From: Acinetobacter rathckeae | Lineage (GTDB): Bacteria; Pseudomonadota; Gammaproteobacteria; Pseudomonadales; Moraxellaceae | Assembly: GCF_015627125.1 (NCBI RefSeq) | Contig: NZ_VTDO01000009.1 | Coordinates: 22,982 to 86,981 of the forward strand | Direction of reading: 5' to 3' | Length of the DNA stretch: 64,000 nucleotides | Part shown: piece by piece, positions 9,573 to 18,540 of the stretch | Position numbering within the stretch: the stretch's first letter is position 1 | How the letters are laid out: each line of letters starts with the position of its first letter | Notes under the pieces: model-generated | What the model was told of the DNA's origin: nothing | Seen by the model: only the letters and a program-made list of their open reading frames with translations | The model's database searches: none | Program-made: the position numbers and the translations under genes

Positions 9573-11690
9573 ATGAACACCTTATTACTTATCCCTACAA
9601 AAGAAAGTGTTGGTCTCACTTCTGCCAGTTTGGGTCTCATTTATGCATTAGACTGCAACGGTATTCAATCAAGTTTTTTAAAATCATTTGAGTCAGCACA
9701 TAGCCAAACTGTCGCGTTATACCAACAACTCTTTCATGACATTCCCGTTGCCACACTACAACAGCAACAAGTACTTGATGCCATGGCCTCCAACCACACC
9801 GATGAACTGCTTGAAGAAACTGTTCGTTTACATCGGCACATTGCACAATCTAGAGATGTAGTTGTGGTTGAAGGCTTACCACCACTCAGTGATAGTTATG
9901 CAAGCCAACAATTTAACTTACAACTTGCCAAAGCACTCAATGCTAAAATTTTATTTGTCAGCGAAGCAGATCTCACCGCCCCCAAACAAACTGCTCTACA
10001 CTTAGAAGCCAATCTTAAATCCCTCGGAGGCCTAGAAAACAACCGTGTCATGGGCGTGCTGTTCATGCGAACCAAGGGCTTAACCGAGCAGTCTGCACAA
10101 ATTCCTGTTACCCTTGACCCAAGCCTACGATTAGTCCAAGAAACCCAACACTTTAGCCAACAATTACAACAATATAGCCAAATTATTGCCACTCCAAGTT
10201 TACCGATTGTCGGCTTAGTGCCATTTAGCAACATACTGAGTGTACCTCGTACTTTAGACATTGCCGATGCCCTGAATGCCACATGGCTAAACCAAGGCAA
10301 AGCAAAAAAACGCCGTGTGCTTGGGCATAGCCTGATTAGTTCACATATTGATGTTGAACTCACACAATTTACTGCAGGGCAACTCATCATCACGGCCAGT
10401 GAGCGTACAGATGTATTATTGGCCAGTAGTATGGCCACACAAAATGGCATTCCACTGGCAGGCTTAGTTCTTGCCGAAAGAGAAGCACCTCAAACAACCA
10501 TCATGGACTTTTGCCAACCTGCACTTGAGCAAGGCTTACCTATTTTACACACCCCCTTAAGCCCGCTTGAAGCCATACAACACTTAAAACATTTAAACTA
10601 CGACATCTCTATTCAAGACCTCGAACGTGCACAAAAAGTCTCTCGTTTTGTTGGGAGTCACATCGACCAAACATGGCTTGCAACATATACCCAACATCAC
10701 GATCAAGCTCGCCTTTCACCTGCAGCCTTTCGTTATGAGCTGGTGCAAAAATCAATTGCTCATAAAAAACGTATTGTGTTACCCGAAGGTGATGAACCAC
10801 GTACCGTTGAGGCGGCCATTATTTGCCAAACGCGTGGGCTTGCACAATGCGTATTACTCGCCAAACCCGAAGCTGTCCACGATATTGTCAAAGCACGACA
10901 GCTCACTCTACCGCCTGACTTAGAAATTATAGATCCAGATCAAATTAAAGACCGTTATGCAGAGGCCATGGTTGAACGGCGTAAAGGCAAATTGGTGCTG
11001 ACACAGGCTCAAGAACAACTCAAAGACACCGTGGTACTTGGCACCATGATGCTCGCCCTCAATGAAGTTGATGGCCTAGTTTCTGGTGCAGTACATACCA
11101 CAGCCAACACCGTTAGACCTGCATTTCAGTTAATTAAAACAGCTCCAGAATACTCGCTCGTATCTTCAATCTTCTTTATGCTGTTACCTGACGAAGTCTA
11201 TGTATATGGTGACTGTGCCATTAACCCAAACCCAAATGCTGAGCAACTGGCTGAAATTGCCATACAATCTGCCGACTCTGCCAAAGCCTTTGGTATAGAG
11301 CCACGTATTGCCATGATCAGTTACTCTACAGGTTCATCAGGGGCAGGGGCAGATGTGGAAAAAGTCACTCAGGCCACACAGATTGTCCGAGAAAAACGCC
11401 CAGATCTAGTCATTGATGGCCCATTACAATACGATGCCGCTTCGGTAGAAAGCGTAGGAAAATCCAAAGCCCCTGACTCTCAAGTGGCAGGTAAAGCCAA
11501 CGTTTATATTTTCCCTGACTTAAACACAGGCAATACCACCTACAAAGCCGTACAACGCTCGGCCAATGTCATTAGTGTCGGGCCAATGCTTCAAGGCCTC
11601 AACAAACCTGTAAATGACTTATCTCGTGGTGCATTGGTCGATGATATTGTCTTTACCATTGCCCTCACCGCCATTCAAGCAGAGCAATAA
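9573..11690 (+). CDS. pta: Phosphate acetyltransferase (long form)
   Basis: Pta converts acetyl-CoA and phosphate to acetyl phosphate and CoA. This is the long, three-part form of 705 residues. The N-terminal P-loop-like domain begins LLLIPTKESVGLTSASLGLI, a DRTGG-type middle domain lies at about 220-340, and the catalytic PTA domain lies at about 375-700. The catalytic part shows KKRIVLPEGDEPRTVEAA, GLVSGAVHTTANTVRPAFQL, MISYSTGSSGAGADVEKV and GPLQYDAASVESVG. It starts 5 bp after ackA with a GGGAG-type ribosome binding site about 10 bases before the ATG. It ends at a clear terminator, so ackA-pta is a closed two-gene operon. Confidence 0.96.
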   Translation: MNTLLLIPTKESVGLTSASLGLIYALDCNGIQSSFLKSFESAHSQTVALYQQLFHDIPVATLQQQQVLDAMASNHTDELLEETVRLHRHIAQSRDVVVVEGLPPLSDSYASQQFNLQLAKALNAKILFVSEADLTAPKQTALHLEANLKSLGGLENNRVMGVLFMRTKGLTEQSAQIPVTLDPSLRLVQETQHFSQQLQQYSQIIATPSLPIVGLVPFSNILSVPRTLDIADALNATWLNQGKAKKRRVLGHSLISSHIDVELTQFTAGQLIITASERTDVLLASSMATQNGIPLAGLVLAEREAPQTTIMDFCQPALEQGLPILHTPLSPLEAIQHLKHLNYDISIQDLERAQKVSRFVGSHIDQTWLATYTQHHDQARLSPAAFRYELVQKSIAHKKRIVLPEGDEPRTVEAAIICQTRGLAQCVLLAKPEAVHDIVKARQLTLPPDLEIIDPDQIKDRYAEAMVERRKGKLVLTQAQEQLKDTVVLGTMMLALNEVDGLVSGAVHTTANTVRPAFQLIKTAPEYSLVSSIFFMLLPDEVYVYGDCAINPNPNAEQLAEIAIQSADSAKAFGIEPRIAMISYSTGSSGAGADVEKVTQATQIVREKRPDLVIDGPLQYDAASVESVGKSKAPDSQVAGKANVYIFPDLNTGNTTYKAVQRSANVISVGPMLQGLNKPVNDLSRGALVDDIVFTIALTAIQAEQ

Positions 11691-11700
11691 CCCAAACAAA

Positions 11701-11734
11701 CCCAGTGCTTATTACATATGAGCACTGGGTTTTT
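11701..11734 (+). terminator. Rho-independent terminator of ackA-pta
   Basis: Nine-base arms CCCAGTGCT (11701-11709) and AGCACTGGG (11721-11729) are followed by TTTTT at 11730-11734. Confidence 0.9.
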
Positions 11735-11826
11735 CATCGACTAAAATCTGCGTCAGCCCACACAAACATAAGCTTTTGTCATATACTTCTATCTGCCAGC
11801 CAACGCCCGCAAATAGAGAATATGCT

Positions 11827-13353
11827 ATGACCACCATCATCAAGCAAGAAGACTTGATCCTATCTATAAAAGATGCCCTGCAATTTATTTCTTACTACCA
11901 CCCCAAAGACTTCATACAGGCCATGAGCCGTGCGTATGACTATGAGGCTAACCCTGCTGCCAAAGATGCGATTGCACAAATTCTGATTAACTCTCGGATG
12001 TGTGCCGAAGGACACCGCCCAATCTGCCAAGACACAGGCATTATCAATGTTTTTGTAGAAGTTGGGCTTGATGTTAAATTTGAACTCAGTGGCAGTTTAG
12101 ATGATGCCATTAATGAAGGTGTCCGCCAAGGTTACCTAGAAAACAGTAATATTTTACGTGCATCTGTACTTGCAGACCCCGCTTTTGGGCGTAAAAACAC
12201 CAAAGACAATACACCTGCTGTGATTCACTACACCTTTGTACCGGGTAACACCGTCAATATTACAGTTGCCGCTAAAGGGGGTGGCTCAGAAAATAAATCT
12301 AAACTTGCCATGCTTAATCCATCAGACTCAATTGTCGATTGGGTGGTCAATACCGTACCCACTATGGGTGCAGGCTGGTGTCCACCGGGTATGCTCGGTA
12401 TTGGCATTGGTGGTACTGCTGAAAAAGCCATGATGCTGGCCAAAGAGTCTCTCATGGAAGAAATTAATATGCATGAGCTACTCAAACGAGGCCCACAAAA
12501 TAAAATTGAAGAACTCCGCATCGAAATCTTTCAAAAGGTCAATGCCCTTGGTATTGGTGCACAAGGTCTAGGTGGCTTAACCACAGTGCTAGACATTAAA
12601 ATTAAAGACTACCCATGCCATGCAGCAGGTAAACCTGTAGGTATGATTCCCAACTGTGCTGCTACTCGCCACGCACATTTTCATCTCGATGGTACAGGAC
12701 CTGCACATATACAAGCCCCAAGCTTAAGTGACTACCCAGACATTACATGGTCATCATCAAAAGCCAAGCGTGTGAATTTAGATACCATCACACAAGCAGA
12801 CATGGACACATGGCAACCGGGTGACACCTTACTTTTGAGTGGCACCATGTATACCGGTCGTGATGCCGCACACAAACGCCTTGTTGAAATGATTGAAAAA
12901 CAACAACCATTACCTGTAGACCTTAAAGGTAAATTCATTTACTACGTTGGCCCTGTAGACCCAATTAACAATGAAGTTGTTGGCCCTGCAGGCCCAACCA
13001 CAGCCACGCGTATGGACAAATTTACTCGTCAGGTCTTAGAAAACACAGGCTTATTTGGCATGATTGGTAAAGCAGAACGTGGCCCTATGGCCATTAGCGC
13101 CATTAAAGACAATCAAGCCACTTACCTTATGGCTGTGGGTGGTGCGGCTTATTTAGTGTCTAAAGCCATTCGCCAAGCTGAGGTCGTGGCTTTTGCAGAC
13201 TTAGGTATGGAGGCCATTTATAAATTTGTGGTTGAAGATATGCCTGTTTCTGTGGCCGTTGATGTCAATGGTACATCGATCCACGCCATTGCACCTAAAA
13301 TTTGGCAAGAAAAAATTGCTCAGATTCAGCTCATTGATGCAATGACAGATTAG
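11827..13353 (+). CDS. fumA: Class I (iron-sulfur) fumarate hydratase
   Basis: This fumarase interconverts fumarate and malate in the TCA cycle using an oxygen-sensitive [4Fe-4S] cluster. It is a fused two-domain enzyme of 508 residues. The N-terminal domain shows CAEGHRPICQDTGIINVFVE with cluster-type cysteines and AAKGGGSENKSKLAMLNPSD. The C-terminal part shows LSGTMYTGRDAAHKRLVEM and GPAGPTTATRMDKFTRQVL. The ATG at 11827 is preferred over an upstream in-frame TTG at 11776 because AGAGAA precedes it and the protein then has the family length. It is a single gene closed by its own terminator. No oxidant-stable class II fumarase is seen in the window. Confidence 0.94.
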   Translation: MTTIIKQEDLILSIKDALQFISYYHPKDFIQAMSRAYDYEANPAAKDAIAQILINSRMCAEGHRPICQDTGIINVFVEVGLDVKFELSGSLDDAINEGVRQGYLENSNILRASVLADPAFGRKNTKDNTPAVIHYTFVPGNTVNITVAAKGGGSENKSKLAMLNPSDSIVDWVVNTVPTMGAGWCPPGMLGIGIGGTAEKAMMLAKESLMEEINMHELLKRGPQNKIEELRIEIFQKVNALGIGAQGLGGLTTVLDIKIKDYPCHAAGKPVGMIPNCAATRHAHFHLDGTGPAHIQAPSLSDYPDITWSSSKAKRVNLDTITQADMDTWQPGDTLLLSGTMYTGRDAAHKRLVEMIEKQQPLPVDLKGKFIYYVGPVDPINNEVVGPAGPTTATRMDKFTRQVLENTGLFGMIGKAERGPMAISAIKDNQATYLMAVGGAAYLVSKAIRQAEVVAFADLGMEAIYKFVVEDMPVSVAVDVNGTSIHAIAPKIWQEKIAQIQLIDAMTD

Positions 13354-13365
13354 TGAAGTTTTATT

Positions 13366-13391
13366 AAAAAAAGCCCTTTGGGGCTTTTTTT
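13366..13391 (+). terminator. Rho-independent terminator of fumA
   Basis: A-rich arm AAAAAAAGCCC (13366-13376), loop TTTG, then GGGCTTTTTTT from 13381. Confidence 0.9.
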
Positions 13392-13460
13392 CATCACGAT
13401 TTCATATAAAGTAGTTTAATATACATGAATATCACAACCATAAACATAATGAGAAGGTCT

Positions 13461-13994
13461 ATGTTAAAAAAAGTATTATTAACGTCTACACTGATTGCGA
13501 GCAGTTTCTTAAATGTTGCTTTTGCTTCTGCTCCAACCGATACATCAGTACAACAAGCCATTCAGCTGAGCCATGTCAATGAAATGCTGAATGAAAGTGT
13601 GAAAAATCTTGGTAGTGTTTTAGATCAACAAGCCATAAAAATAGTGCAAAAAAGAACTGGGCATGAAACATTAAATGCACAAGAGCAAAAAGCAGCTCAA
13701 GATATTGGTCAAATTCTCAAAAACAATACCAACAATTTGCTTCAACAAGCAGACATGCCATTGTTGATTAGCAATCTGTTTAAGAAATACTATTCTGAAG
13801 ATGAACTACAGGTCTATATTAAATTTTTATCAACCCCTGAAGGCCAATCGATTAACAAAAAACAACCTTTGGTTGTTCAAGAAACTGTACAAAACGTCAT
13901 GAACATTCTGAGCAATAAACAAACTCAAACAGCCCAACAACAAGCCAGTCAACAAGTTGCTGATATTTTAAATAGCCTACCTAAAGCCAAATAA
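13461..13994 (+). CDS. Secreted DUF2059-family protein (first copy)
   Basis: A 177-residue protein with a signal peptide, MLKKVLLTSTLIASSFLNVAFA, with cleavage likely after AFA. The mature part is alpha-helical with the DUF2059 pattern: a 'Q..I.K..GHE-L' segment and YYSEDELQVYIKFLSTPEG, which is the conserved YY-E-I-Y-FL-PEG block of the family. The ATG at 13461 follows AGAAGG at 13452-13457; the frame has earlier starts (13425, 13449) that would spoil the signal peptide. A second family member follows. The family's function is unknown, and a periplasmic location is likely. Confidence 0.75.
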   Translation: MLKKVLLTSTLIASSFLNVAFASAPTDTSVQQAIQLSHVNEMLNESVKNLGSVLDQQAIKIVQKRTGHETLNAQEQKAAQDIGQILKNNTNNLLQQADMPLLISNLFKKYYSEDELQVYIKFLSTPEGQSINKKQPLVVQETVQNVMNILSNKQTQTAQQQASQQVADILNSLPKAK

Positions 13995-14046
13995 ATGTCC
14001 CTTAGTGTATTGAGTCATTCAATAAGATTTATACACTGCCTAAACA

Positions 14047-14095
14047 TGAGTCTATACCCTAAACAGTCATTTCGGTATAGACTCAAAGCTCTGTT
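14047..14095 (+). terminator. Perfect 12-bp hairpin between the two DUF2059 genes
   Basis: Arms TGAGTCTATACC (14047-14058) and GGTATAGACTCA (14084-14095) surround a 25-base loop. The following sequence is AAAGCTCTGTTTTTG, so T residues come only after a gap. It may be a weak terminator or an mRNA-stabilising hairpin. Confidence 0.5.
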
Positions 14096-14113
14096 TTTGA
14101 TTGATAGATACTT

Positions 14114-14641
14114 ATGCAAAAAAAATTATTACATGTTGGCTTATTTGCTTTAGCAACAACTTTAAGCACTCATATCTATGCAAACTCACCAACACAAGAA
14201 CTCATCAGTTTAACCAATGCAAGTCATACATTAGATAACACCATCAACAGTATGGTACCTATATATAAACAACGTGCCACGCAAATGGTAAAACAACGTA
14301 CAGGCCATAACCCACTCACAGCAAAAGACCTACAAGTGGTCGACCAACTCACACAAAGTATGTTCAACACCTCACAAGACTATTTAAAACGCATGAATAT
14401 GCTACAAAGTATTGAGGGTGTATATGCCACGTACTACACAGACCAAGAAATTCAAGCCTATTTGAAATTTTTAAAATCGCCTGAAGGTCGCTCAATTATG
14501 AGCAAAAATACACAGGTCAATGCTGCGGTAGAACAACAAGTGGCTATCTCGATTACCAATCTTGCAAAAAGTGTTAGCTTTCAACAAAAGATTGCTCAAG
14601 ATAGTCAGAGTATTTTGGCACAGCTTCCCACTAAAAAATAA
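14114..14641 (+). CDS. Secreted DUF2059-family protein (second copy)
   Basis: A 175-residue paralogue of the preceding gene. The signal peptide is MQKKLLHVGLFALATTLSTHIYA. The mature part repeats the family pattern: MVKQRTGHNPLTAKDLQVV, matching the first copy's IVQKRTGHETLNAQEQKAA, then YYTDQEIQAYLKFLKSPEG. The two genes lie head to tail, probably from a local duplication, with a hairpin between them. A periplasmic location is inferred from the signal peptide. No function is assigned. Confidence 0.75.
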   Translation: MQKKLLHVGLFALATTLSTHIYANSPTQELISLTNASHTLDNTINSMVPIYKQRATQMVKQRTGHNPLTAKDLQVVDQLTQSMFNTSQDYLKRMNMLQSIEGVYATYYTDQEIQAYLKFLKSPEGRSIMSKNTQVNAAVEQQVAISITNLAKSVSFQQKIAQDSQSILAQLPTKK

Positions 14642-14645
14642 AGAT

Positions 14646-14677
14646 AAAAAAATCGTACCCTTAGGTACGATTTTTTT
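14646..14677. terminator. Bidirectional terminator between DUF2059 gene and clpX
   Basis: Fourteen-base perfect arms AAAAAAATCGTACC (14646-14659) and GGTACGATTTTTTT (14664-14677) with a 4-base loop. The A-run and T-run let it terminate both the plus-strand DUF2059 gene and the minus-strand clpX. Confidence 0.92.
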
Positions 14678-14695
14678 AACACCAAAACCTATTGC

Positions 14696-15991
14696 TTATT
14701 TATTTAATAGCTTTAGATCGGCATGTTTTTCTTCAGATACTGCTTTAGGTTGACGCTCAGGTTTTAATTCAGGCTGTGCTTTGTCATTCACGACTTCTGC
14801 ATTAATCACCACAGTACCGACATCGCTACGGCTTGGTAAGTCATACATGGTTTCTAACAATGCATTTTCTAAAATAGAACGCAAACCACGTGCACCTGTA
14901 TTACGCTCGAGAGCTTTTTTAGCAACGGCACGAAGAGCCGCATCTTCAAAGACTAAATCTACATTTTCCATATCAAATAAATACTGATATTGACGCGTTA
15001 ATGCATTTTTAGGCTCTGTCAGAATTTGCATCAGTGCTTCTTCATCAAGCTCTTCAAGCGTGGCAAGTACAGGTAAACGACCAATGAACTCTGGAATAAG
15101 ACCAAATTTCACCAAGTCTGTGGCTTCTACTTGGCTAAATAATTCAGATGCCTTTTTCGTATCATCTTTGTTTTTAACTTCAGCATTAAAACCTATACCG
15201 CCTTTTTCTTGGCGTTGTTGTACAATTTTCTCTAAGCCAGAAAATGCACCACCACAAATAAATAGAATATTTGAGGTGTCAACTTGTATCAGCTCTTGTT
15301 GCGGGTGCTTACGCCCACCTTGTGGTGGAATTGAAGCCACTGTACCTTCAATCATTTTAAGCAAAGCTTGTTGCACACCTTCACCAGACACATCACGAGT
15401 AATTGATGGATTTTCAGCCTTACGGGTGATTTTATCAATCTCATCAATATAGATAATGCCTTTTTGTGCTTTCTCTACATCATAGTCAGATTTCTGTAGT
15501 AGCTTTTGCACGATGTTTTCAACATCTTCACCCACATAGCCTGCTTCTGTAAGCGTTGTTGCATCTGCCATCGCAAATGGTACATCTAGCAAACGAGCAA
15601 GTGTTTGTGCAAGTAATGTTTTACCTGAACCTGTTGGCCCAATCAGCAAAATATTACTTTTCGCCAACTCAACTTCTGCCTTTTGGTGTGCAGTTGCTGT
15701 GACTTTAAGACGTTTGTAGTGGTTATATACTGCGACAGACAAGGTTTTTTTCGCCACATCTTGACCAATCACGTATTGATCAAGAGCCGCTCGAATCTCA
15801 TGTGGCTTTGGTAGCGGCCGTGTTGCCCACTCACCACCATCGACCTGCTGACTGGTTTGTACCAAGTCTAAGCAGACATCAACACATTCATTACAAATAT
15901 ATGCATCTTCACCAGCGATTAACTTACCGACTTCTGTCTGAGCTTTTCCGCAAAATGAACAGTTTTTTTGTCCTTGAGGATTATCGGACAT
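14696..15991 (-). CDS. clpX: ATP-dependent Clp protease ATP-binding subunit ClpX
   Basis: ClpX is the AAA+ unfoldase that feeds substrates to ClpP. The 431-residue protein has an N-terminal C4 zinc domain (CSFCGKAQ ... CNECVDVC). The AAA+ module has Walker [13 protein letters not shown], Walker [11 protein letters not shown], and the pore loop GYVGEDVE. The IGF-type ClpP-docking loop appears as [10 protein letters not shown], and the C-terminal sensor domain carries [13 protein letters not shown]. The ATG at 15991 is chosen because GGAGAA is correctly placed; an upstream in-frame start would lack that site. It follows clpP by 26 bp in a tig-clpP-clpX order, the standard proteobacterial arrangement. 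Confidence 0.97.
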   Translation of the reverse strand: MSDNPQGQKNCSFCGKAQTEVGKLIAGEDAYICNECVDVCLDLVQTSQQVDGGEWATRPLPKPHEIRAALDQYVIGQDVAKKTLSVAVYNHYKRLKVTATAHQKAEVELAKSNILLIGPTGSGKTLLAQTLARLLDVPFAMADATTLTEAGYVGEDVENIVQKLLQKSDYDVEKAQKGIIYIDEIDKITRKAENPSITRDVSGEGVQQALLKMIEGTVASIPPQGGRKHPQQELIQVDTSNILFICGGAFSGLEKIVQQRQEKGGIGFNAEVKNKDDTKKASELFSQVEATDLVKFGLIPEFIGRLPVLATLEELDEEALMQILTEPKNALTRQYQYLFDMENVDLVFEDAALRAVAKKALERNTGARGLRSILENALLETMYDLPSRSDVGTVVINAEVVNDKAQPELKPERQPKAVSEEKHADLKLLNK

Positions 15992-16017
15992 GGTTTCTCC
16001 AATCACTATTTTTTAAA

Positions 16018-16623
16018 TTATGGGCGTTTGCTAAGTACATCATCAACCAAACCATACTCTTTGGCAGCTTGTGCTGTCATAAAGTTATCACGGTCTGTAT
16101 CACGTGCGAGAGTCTCATAGTCTTGTCCACTATGTTCTGCCATTAAACGGTTCAAACGCTCTTTAATAAATAGAATTTCACGGGCATGAATTTCTATATC
16201 TGATGCTTGGCCACGGAACCCACCTAATGGTTGGTGAATCATCACACGGGCATTTTCTAAGCAGTAGCGTTTCCCTTTTGCGCCTGCATTTAACAAAAAT
16301 GCGCCCATTGATGCCGCTTGTCCCATACAAATAGTTGATACATCTGGCTTAATAAACTGCATGGTGTCATAAATTGCCATACCCGCAGTCACAGAACCAC
16401 CCGGAGAGTTAATATATAAATGAATATCTTTATCTGGATTTTCTGCTTCTAAAAATAACATTTGTGCCACAATCAGGTTAGCCATGTTGTCTTCGACTTC
16501 GCCTGTGAGAAAAATCACACGCTCACGTAGTAAGCGAGAAAAAATATCAAAAGAACGCTCACCACGAGAAGATTGTTCAACAACCATTGGGACTAAAGCA
16601 TTTTCTATATTTGGAGCATACAT
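16018..16623 (-). CDS. clpP: ATP-dependent Clp protease proteolytic subunit ClpP
   Basis: ClpP is the serine protease chamber that degrades proteins delivered by ClpX. At 201 residues it has the usual length. The catalytic serine is Ser105 in [12 protein letters not shown] and the histidine is His130 in [11 protein letters not shown]; the aspartate lies in the DTDRDNFM region. [18 protein letters not shown] is the classic oxyanion/strand motif. The gene is read towards clpX. It is separated from tig by about 190 bp containing the tig terminator, so it probably has its own promoter. Confidence 0.97.
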   Translation of the reverse strand: MYAPNIENALVPMVVEQSSRGERSFDIFSRLLRERVIFLTGEVEDNMANLIVAQMLFLEAENPDKDIHLYINSPGGSVTAGMAIYDTMQFIKPDVSTICMGQAASMGAFLLNAGAKGKRYCLENARVMIHQPLGGFRGQASDIEIHAREILFIKERLNRLMAEHSGQDYETLARDTDRDNFMTAQAAKEYGLVDDVLSKRP

Positions 16624-16775
16624 AGCTTTATTTTTCCTAAAATTTTCTTGTTACTTACGACAACAATATGAGGGATAATCCTTAAAATTGCAAAGTGTAT
16701 CCTCAAATTTGAACCGACTTCACACAAATAGTTGCACTGATTTTATACAAGCTGAGCTATTTTAAATCTTTTCAT

Positions 16776-16805
16776 AAAAAAAGGCGCAATTCGTGCGCCT
16801 TTTTT
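16776..16805 (-). terminator. Rho-independent terminator of tig
   Basis: Arms AAGGCGCA (16781-16788) and TGCGCCTT (16794-16801) are flanked by A-runs and T-runs. It is read on the minus strand just beyond the tig stop codon. Confidence 0.88.
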
Positions 16806-16817
16806 CATTCAACTCGA

Positions 16818-18155
16818 TTAGCCTTGTTGCTGACGAGCTTGTTGCTCTTTAAGCAAGTCTTCATAAGACACTGCTTTTTCAGTCACTTTCGCTGCACTTA
16901 AAATGTGATCAACGACTTGATCTTCTAAGATCACAGCTTCGATTTGCGAACGTTGTTGCGCATCATTTTTGAAGTATTCAACCACTTCTGTTGGGTCTTC
17001 GTAAGAAGATGACATTTCTTCGATGTACGCTTCTACACGTGCAGCATCTACTTCAAGTTTAGCATTTGCCAATACTGTGCTTACTAATACACCGAGTTTC
17101 ACAGAACGTTCAGCCTGCTCTTTAAACAAGTCATCTGGTAGTAGGCTTGCATCAAATGCTTTTGCACCTTGTGCACCAAACTGTTGTGTAAATTGCTGAA
17201 TCATTTGTTGACGTAGACGGTCAATTTCTTGTGCAAGCATTGCATTTGGTACTTCAATGTCGTTTGCTGCTACAAGTGCATCAAATGTTGCCGCTTTTAC
17301 TTGGTTACGTAAGCCATTTTTAACTTCACGTTCCATGTTTTTACGTACATCTGATTTTAGCTTTTCAACGCCTTGCTCTTCAGTTAAACCAAAGATTTCA
17401 AGGAATGCCGCATCAATTTCTGGTAACTTTGGTTTTTCAACCAATTTTACGTTAATTTTAAATTGTGCTGCTTTTCCTGCAAGGTTTTCTGCTTGGTAAT
17501 CTGCAGGGAAAGTGACATCAATAACCTTCTCTTCGCCAGTTTTCATACCAACGATACCATCTTCAAAACCAGGAATCATTTGACCTGCACCAAGCACTAA
17601 TTTAAAGTCTTGTGCTGAACCACCTTCAAATTTTTCGCCGTCAATTGAACCTTCAAAGTCAAAAGTCACTTGCATGTCTTTTTTCGCCATACCTTTGGTT
17701 GTTACCCAAGTTTGACGTTGTTTACGCAAGTTCTCAATCATTTGGTCAACATCTTTATCTTTAATTTCAGATGTTTGACGCTCAACTTCTAAGCCATCAA
17801 ATGCTTTTACTTCAACTTCTGGATAAACTTCAACAGTCGCTTGATAAACTAAAGCATCTTCTTTGTTTTCAACATTTTCAATGTTTGGCATGCCAACAGC
17901 ATTGATTTTTTCTTGTTGAATCGCTTCAAATACAGTGTCACGAATAATGTCGTTAACAACTTCTTGGTAAACACTTGCACCAAATTCACGGCGTACCACA
18001 TTTAAAGGAATTTTACCTTTACGGAAGCCGTTGATTTTCGCAGTTTTGGCAGTGCGCTTTAAACGAGCTTCGAACTGCTCATTAATACGGCTCGTCGGTA
18101 CAGATACGTTTAAACGACGGGCAACACCCGAAACCGCTTCAGTCGTTACTTGCAT
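16818..18155 (-). CDS. tig: Trigger factor (ribosome-associated chaperone and prolyl isomerase)
   Basis: Trigger factor binds the ribosome exit tunnel and assists folding of new chains. The 445-residue protein shows the N-terminal ribosome-binding signature [20 protein letters not shown] central FKBP-type PPIase domain (about 150-245, with [17 protein letters not shown] and [18 protein letters not shown]) and a helical C-terminal cradle follow. GAGGAA lies just before the ATG. It ends at its own terminator ahead of clpP-clpX. The protein ends in a glutamine-rich tail, QQARQQQG. Confidence 0.96.
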   Translation of the reverse strand: MQVTTEAVSGVARRLNVSVPTSRINEQFEARLKRTAKTAKINGFRKGKIPLNVVRREFGASVYQEVVNDIIRDTVFEAIQQEKINAVGMPNIENVENKEDALVYQATVEVYPEVEVKAFDGLEVERQTSEIKDKDVDQMIENLRKQRQTWVTTKGMAKKDMQVTFDFEGSIDGEKFEGGSAQDFKLVLGAGQMIPGFEDGIVGMKTGEEKVIDVTFPADYQAENLAGKAAQFKINVKLVEKPKLPEIDAAFLEIFGLTEEQGVEKLKSDVRKNMEREVKNGLRNQVKAATFDALVAANDIEVPNAMLAQEIDRLRQQMIQQFTQQFGAQGAKAFDASLLPDDLFKEQAERSVKLGVLVSTVLANAKLEVDAARVEAYIEEMSSSYEDPTEVVEYFKNDAQQRSQIEAVILEDQVVDHILSAAKVTEKAVSYEDLLKEQQARQQQG

Positions 18156-18436
18156 GGCTTCCTCTACTTACTTAACGTGTGAGTAATAAACAATTTTTTA
18201 AAGTGGCGTATTATATTCTATACCAGCAATATATACAAAGTTTTGCTGTAAGTTTATGTTTTAGACAAGCTTTTCAGTCTTTTTTTCATTCTATCTCATA
18301 ATGTTCTTAACAAAAACTTAACAAAAGAGCACTTATTTATTTAAAATAATACTTAAAAACCACATGGTCATTGTTATAAAACATAGAGCACTAAACAGCT
18401 GATTTTAATATAAAAAAACATATAAAATTACACACA
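18156..18436. promoter_or_regulatory. Intergenic region between divergent tig and receptor 1
   Basis: About 280 AT-rich bases before the receptor 1 promoter elements. No open frame looks like a gene. The tig promoter must lie here on the minus strand, but no clear -35/-10 pair could be assigned. Confidence 0.3.
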
Positions 18437-18504
18437 TTAACAAAGCGTTTACGTGTTTACTATAAAGCAAGCTAGCACACAAACCAATAATGATTATTAT
18501 TTAG
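18437..18504 (+). promoter_or_regulatory. Promoter and Fur-box-like site of siderophore receptor 1
   Basis: A -35-like TTAACA (18437-18442) and -10-like TATAAA (18461-18466) are 18 bases apart. A Fur-box-like 19-mer lies downstream at 18486-18504 (AATAAT GATTAT T ATTTAG), matching the GATAATGATAATCATTATC consensus at 13 of 19 positions. Iron-dependent repression by Fur is inferred. Confidence 0.6.
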
Positions 18505-18540
18505 CATACAACAACACCAATACAGGGTTACACACCAACT

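Noticed and set aside
9896..10450. Minus-strand frame of 184 codons inside pta
   Set aside because: Antisense shadow of the N-terminal part of Pta. Its composition is unlike the other proteins and it has no domain.
15060..15452. Plus-strand frame of 130 codons opposite clpX
   Set aside because: Antisense shadow of the conserved AAA+ region of ClpX.
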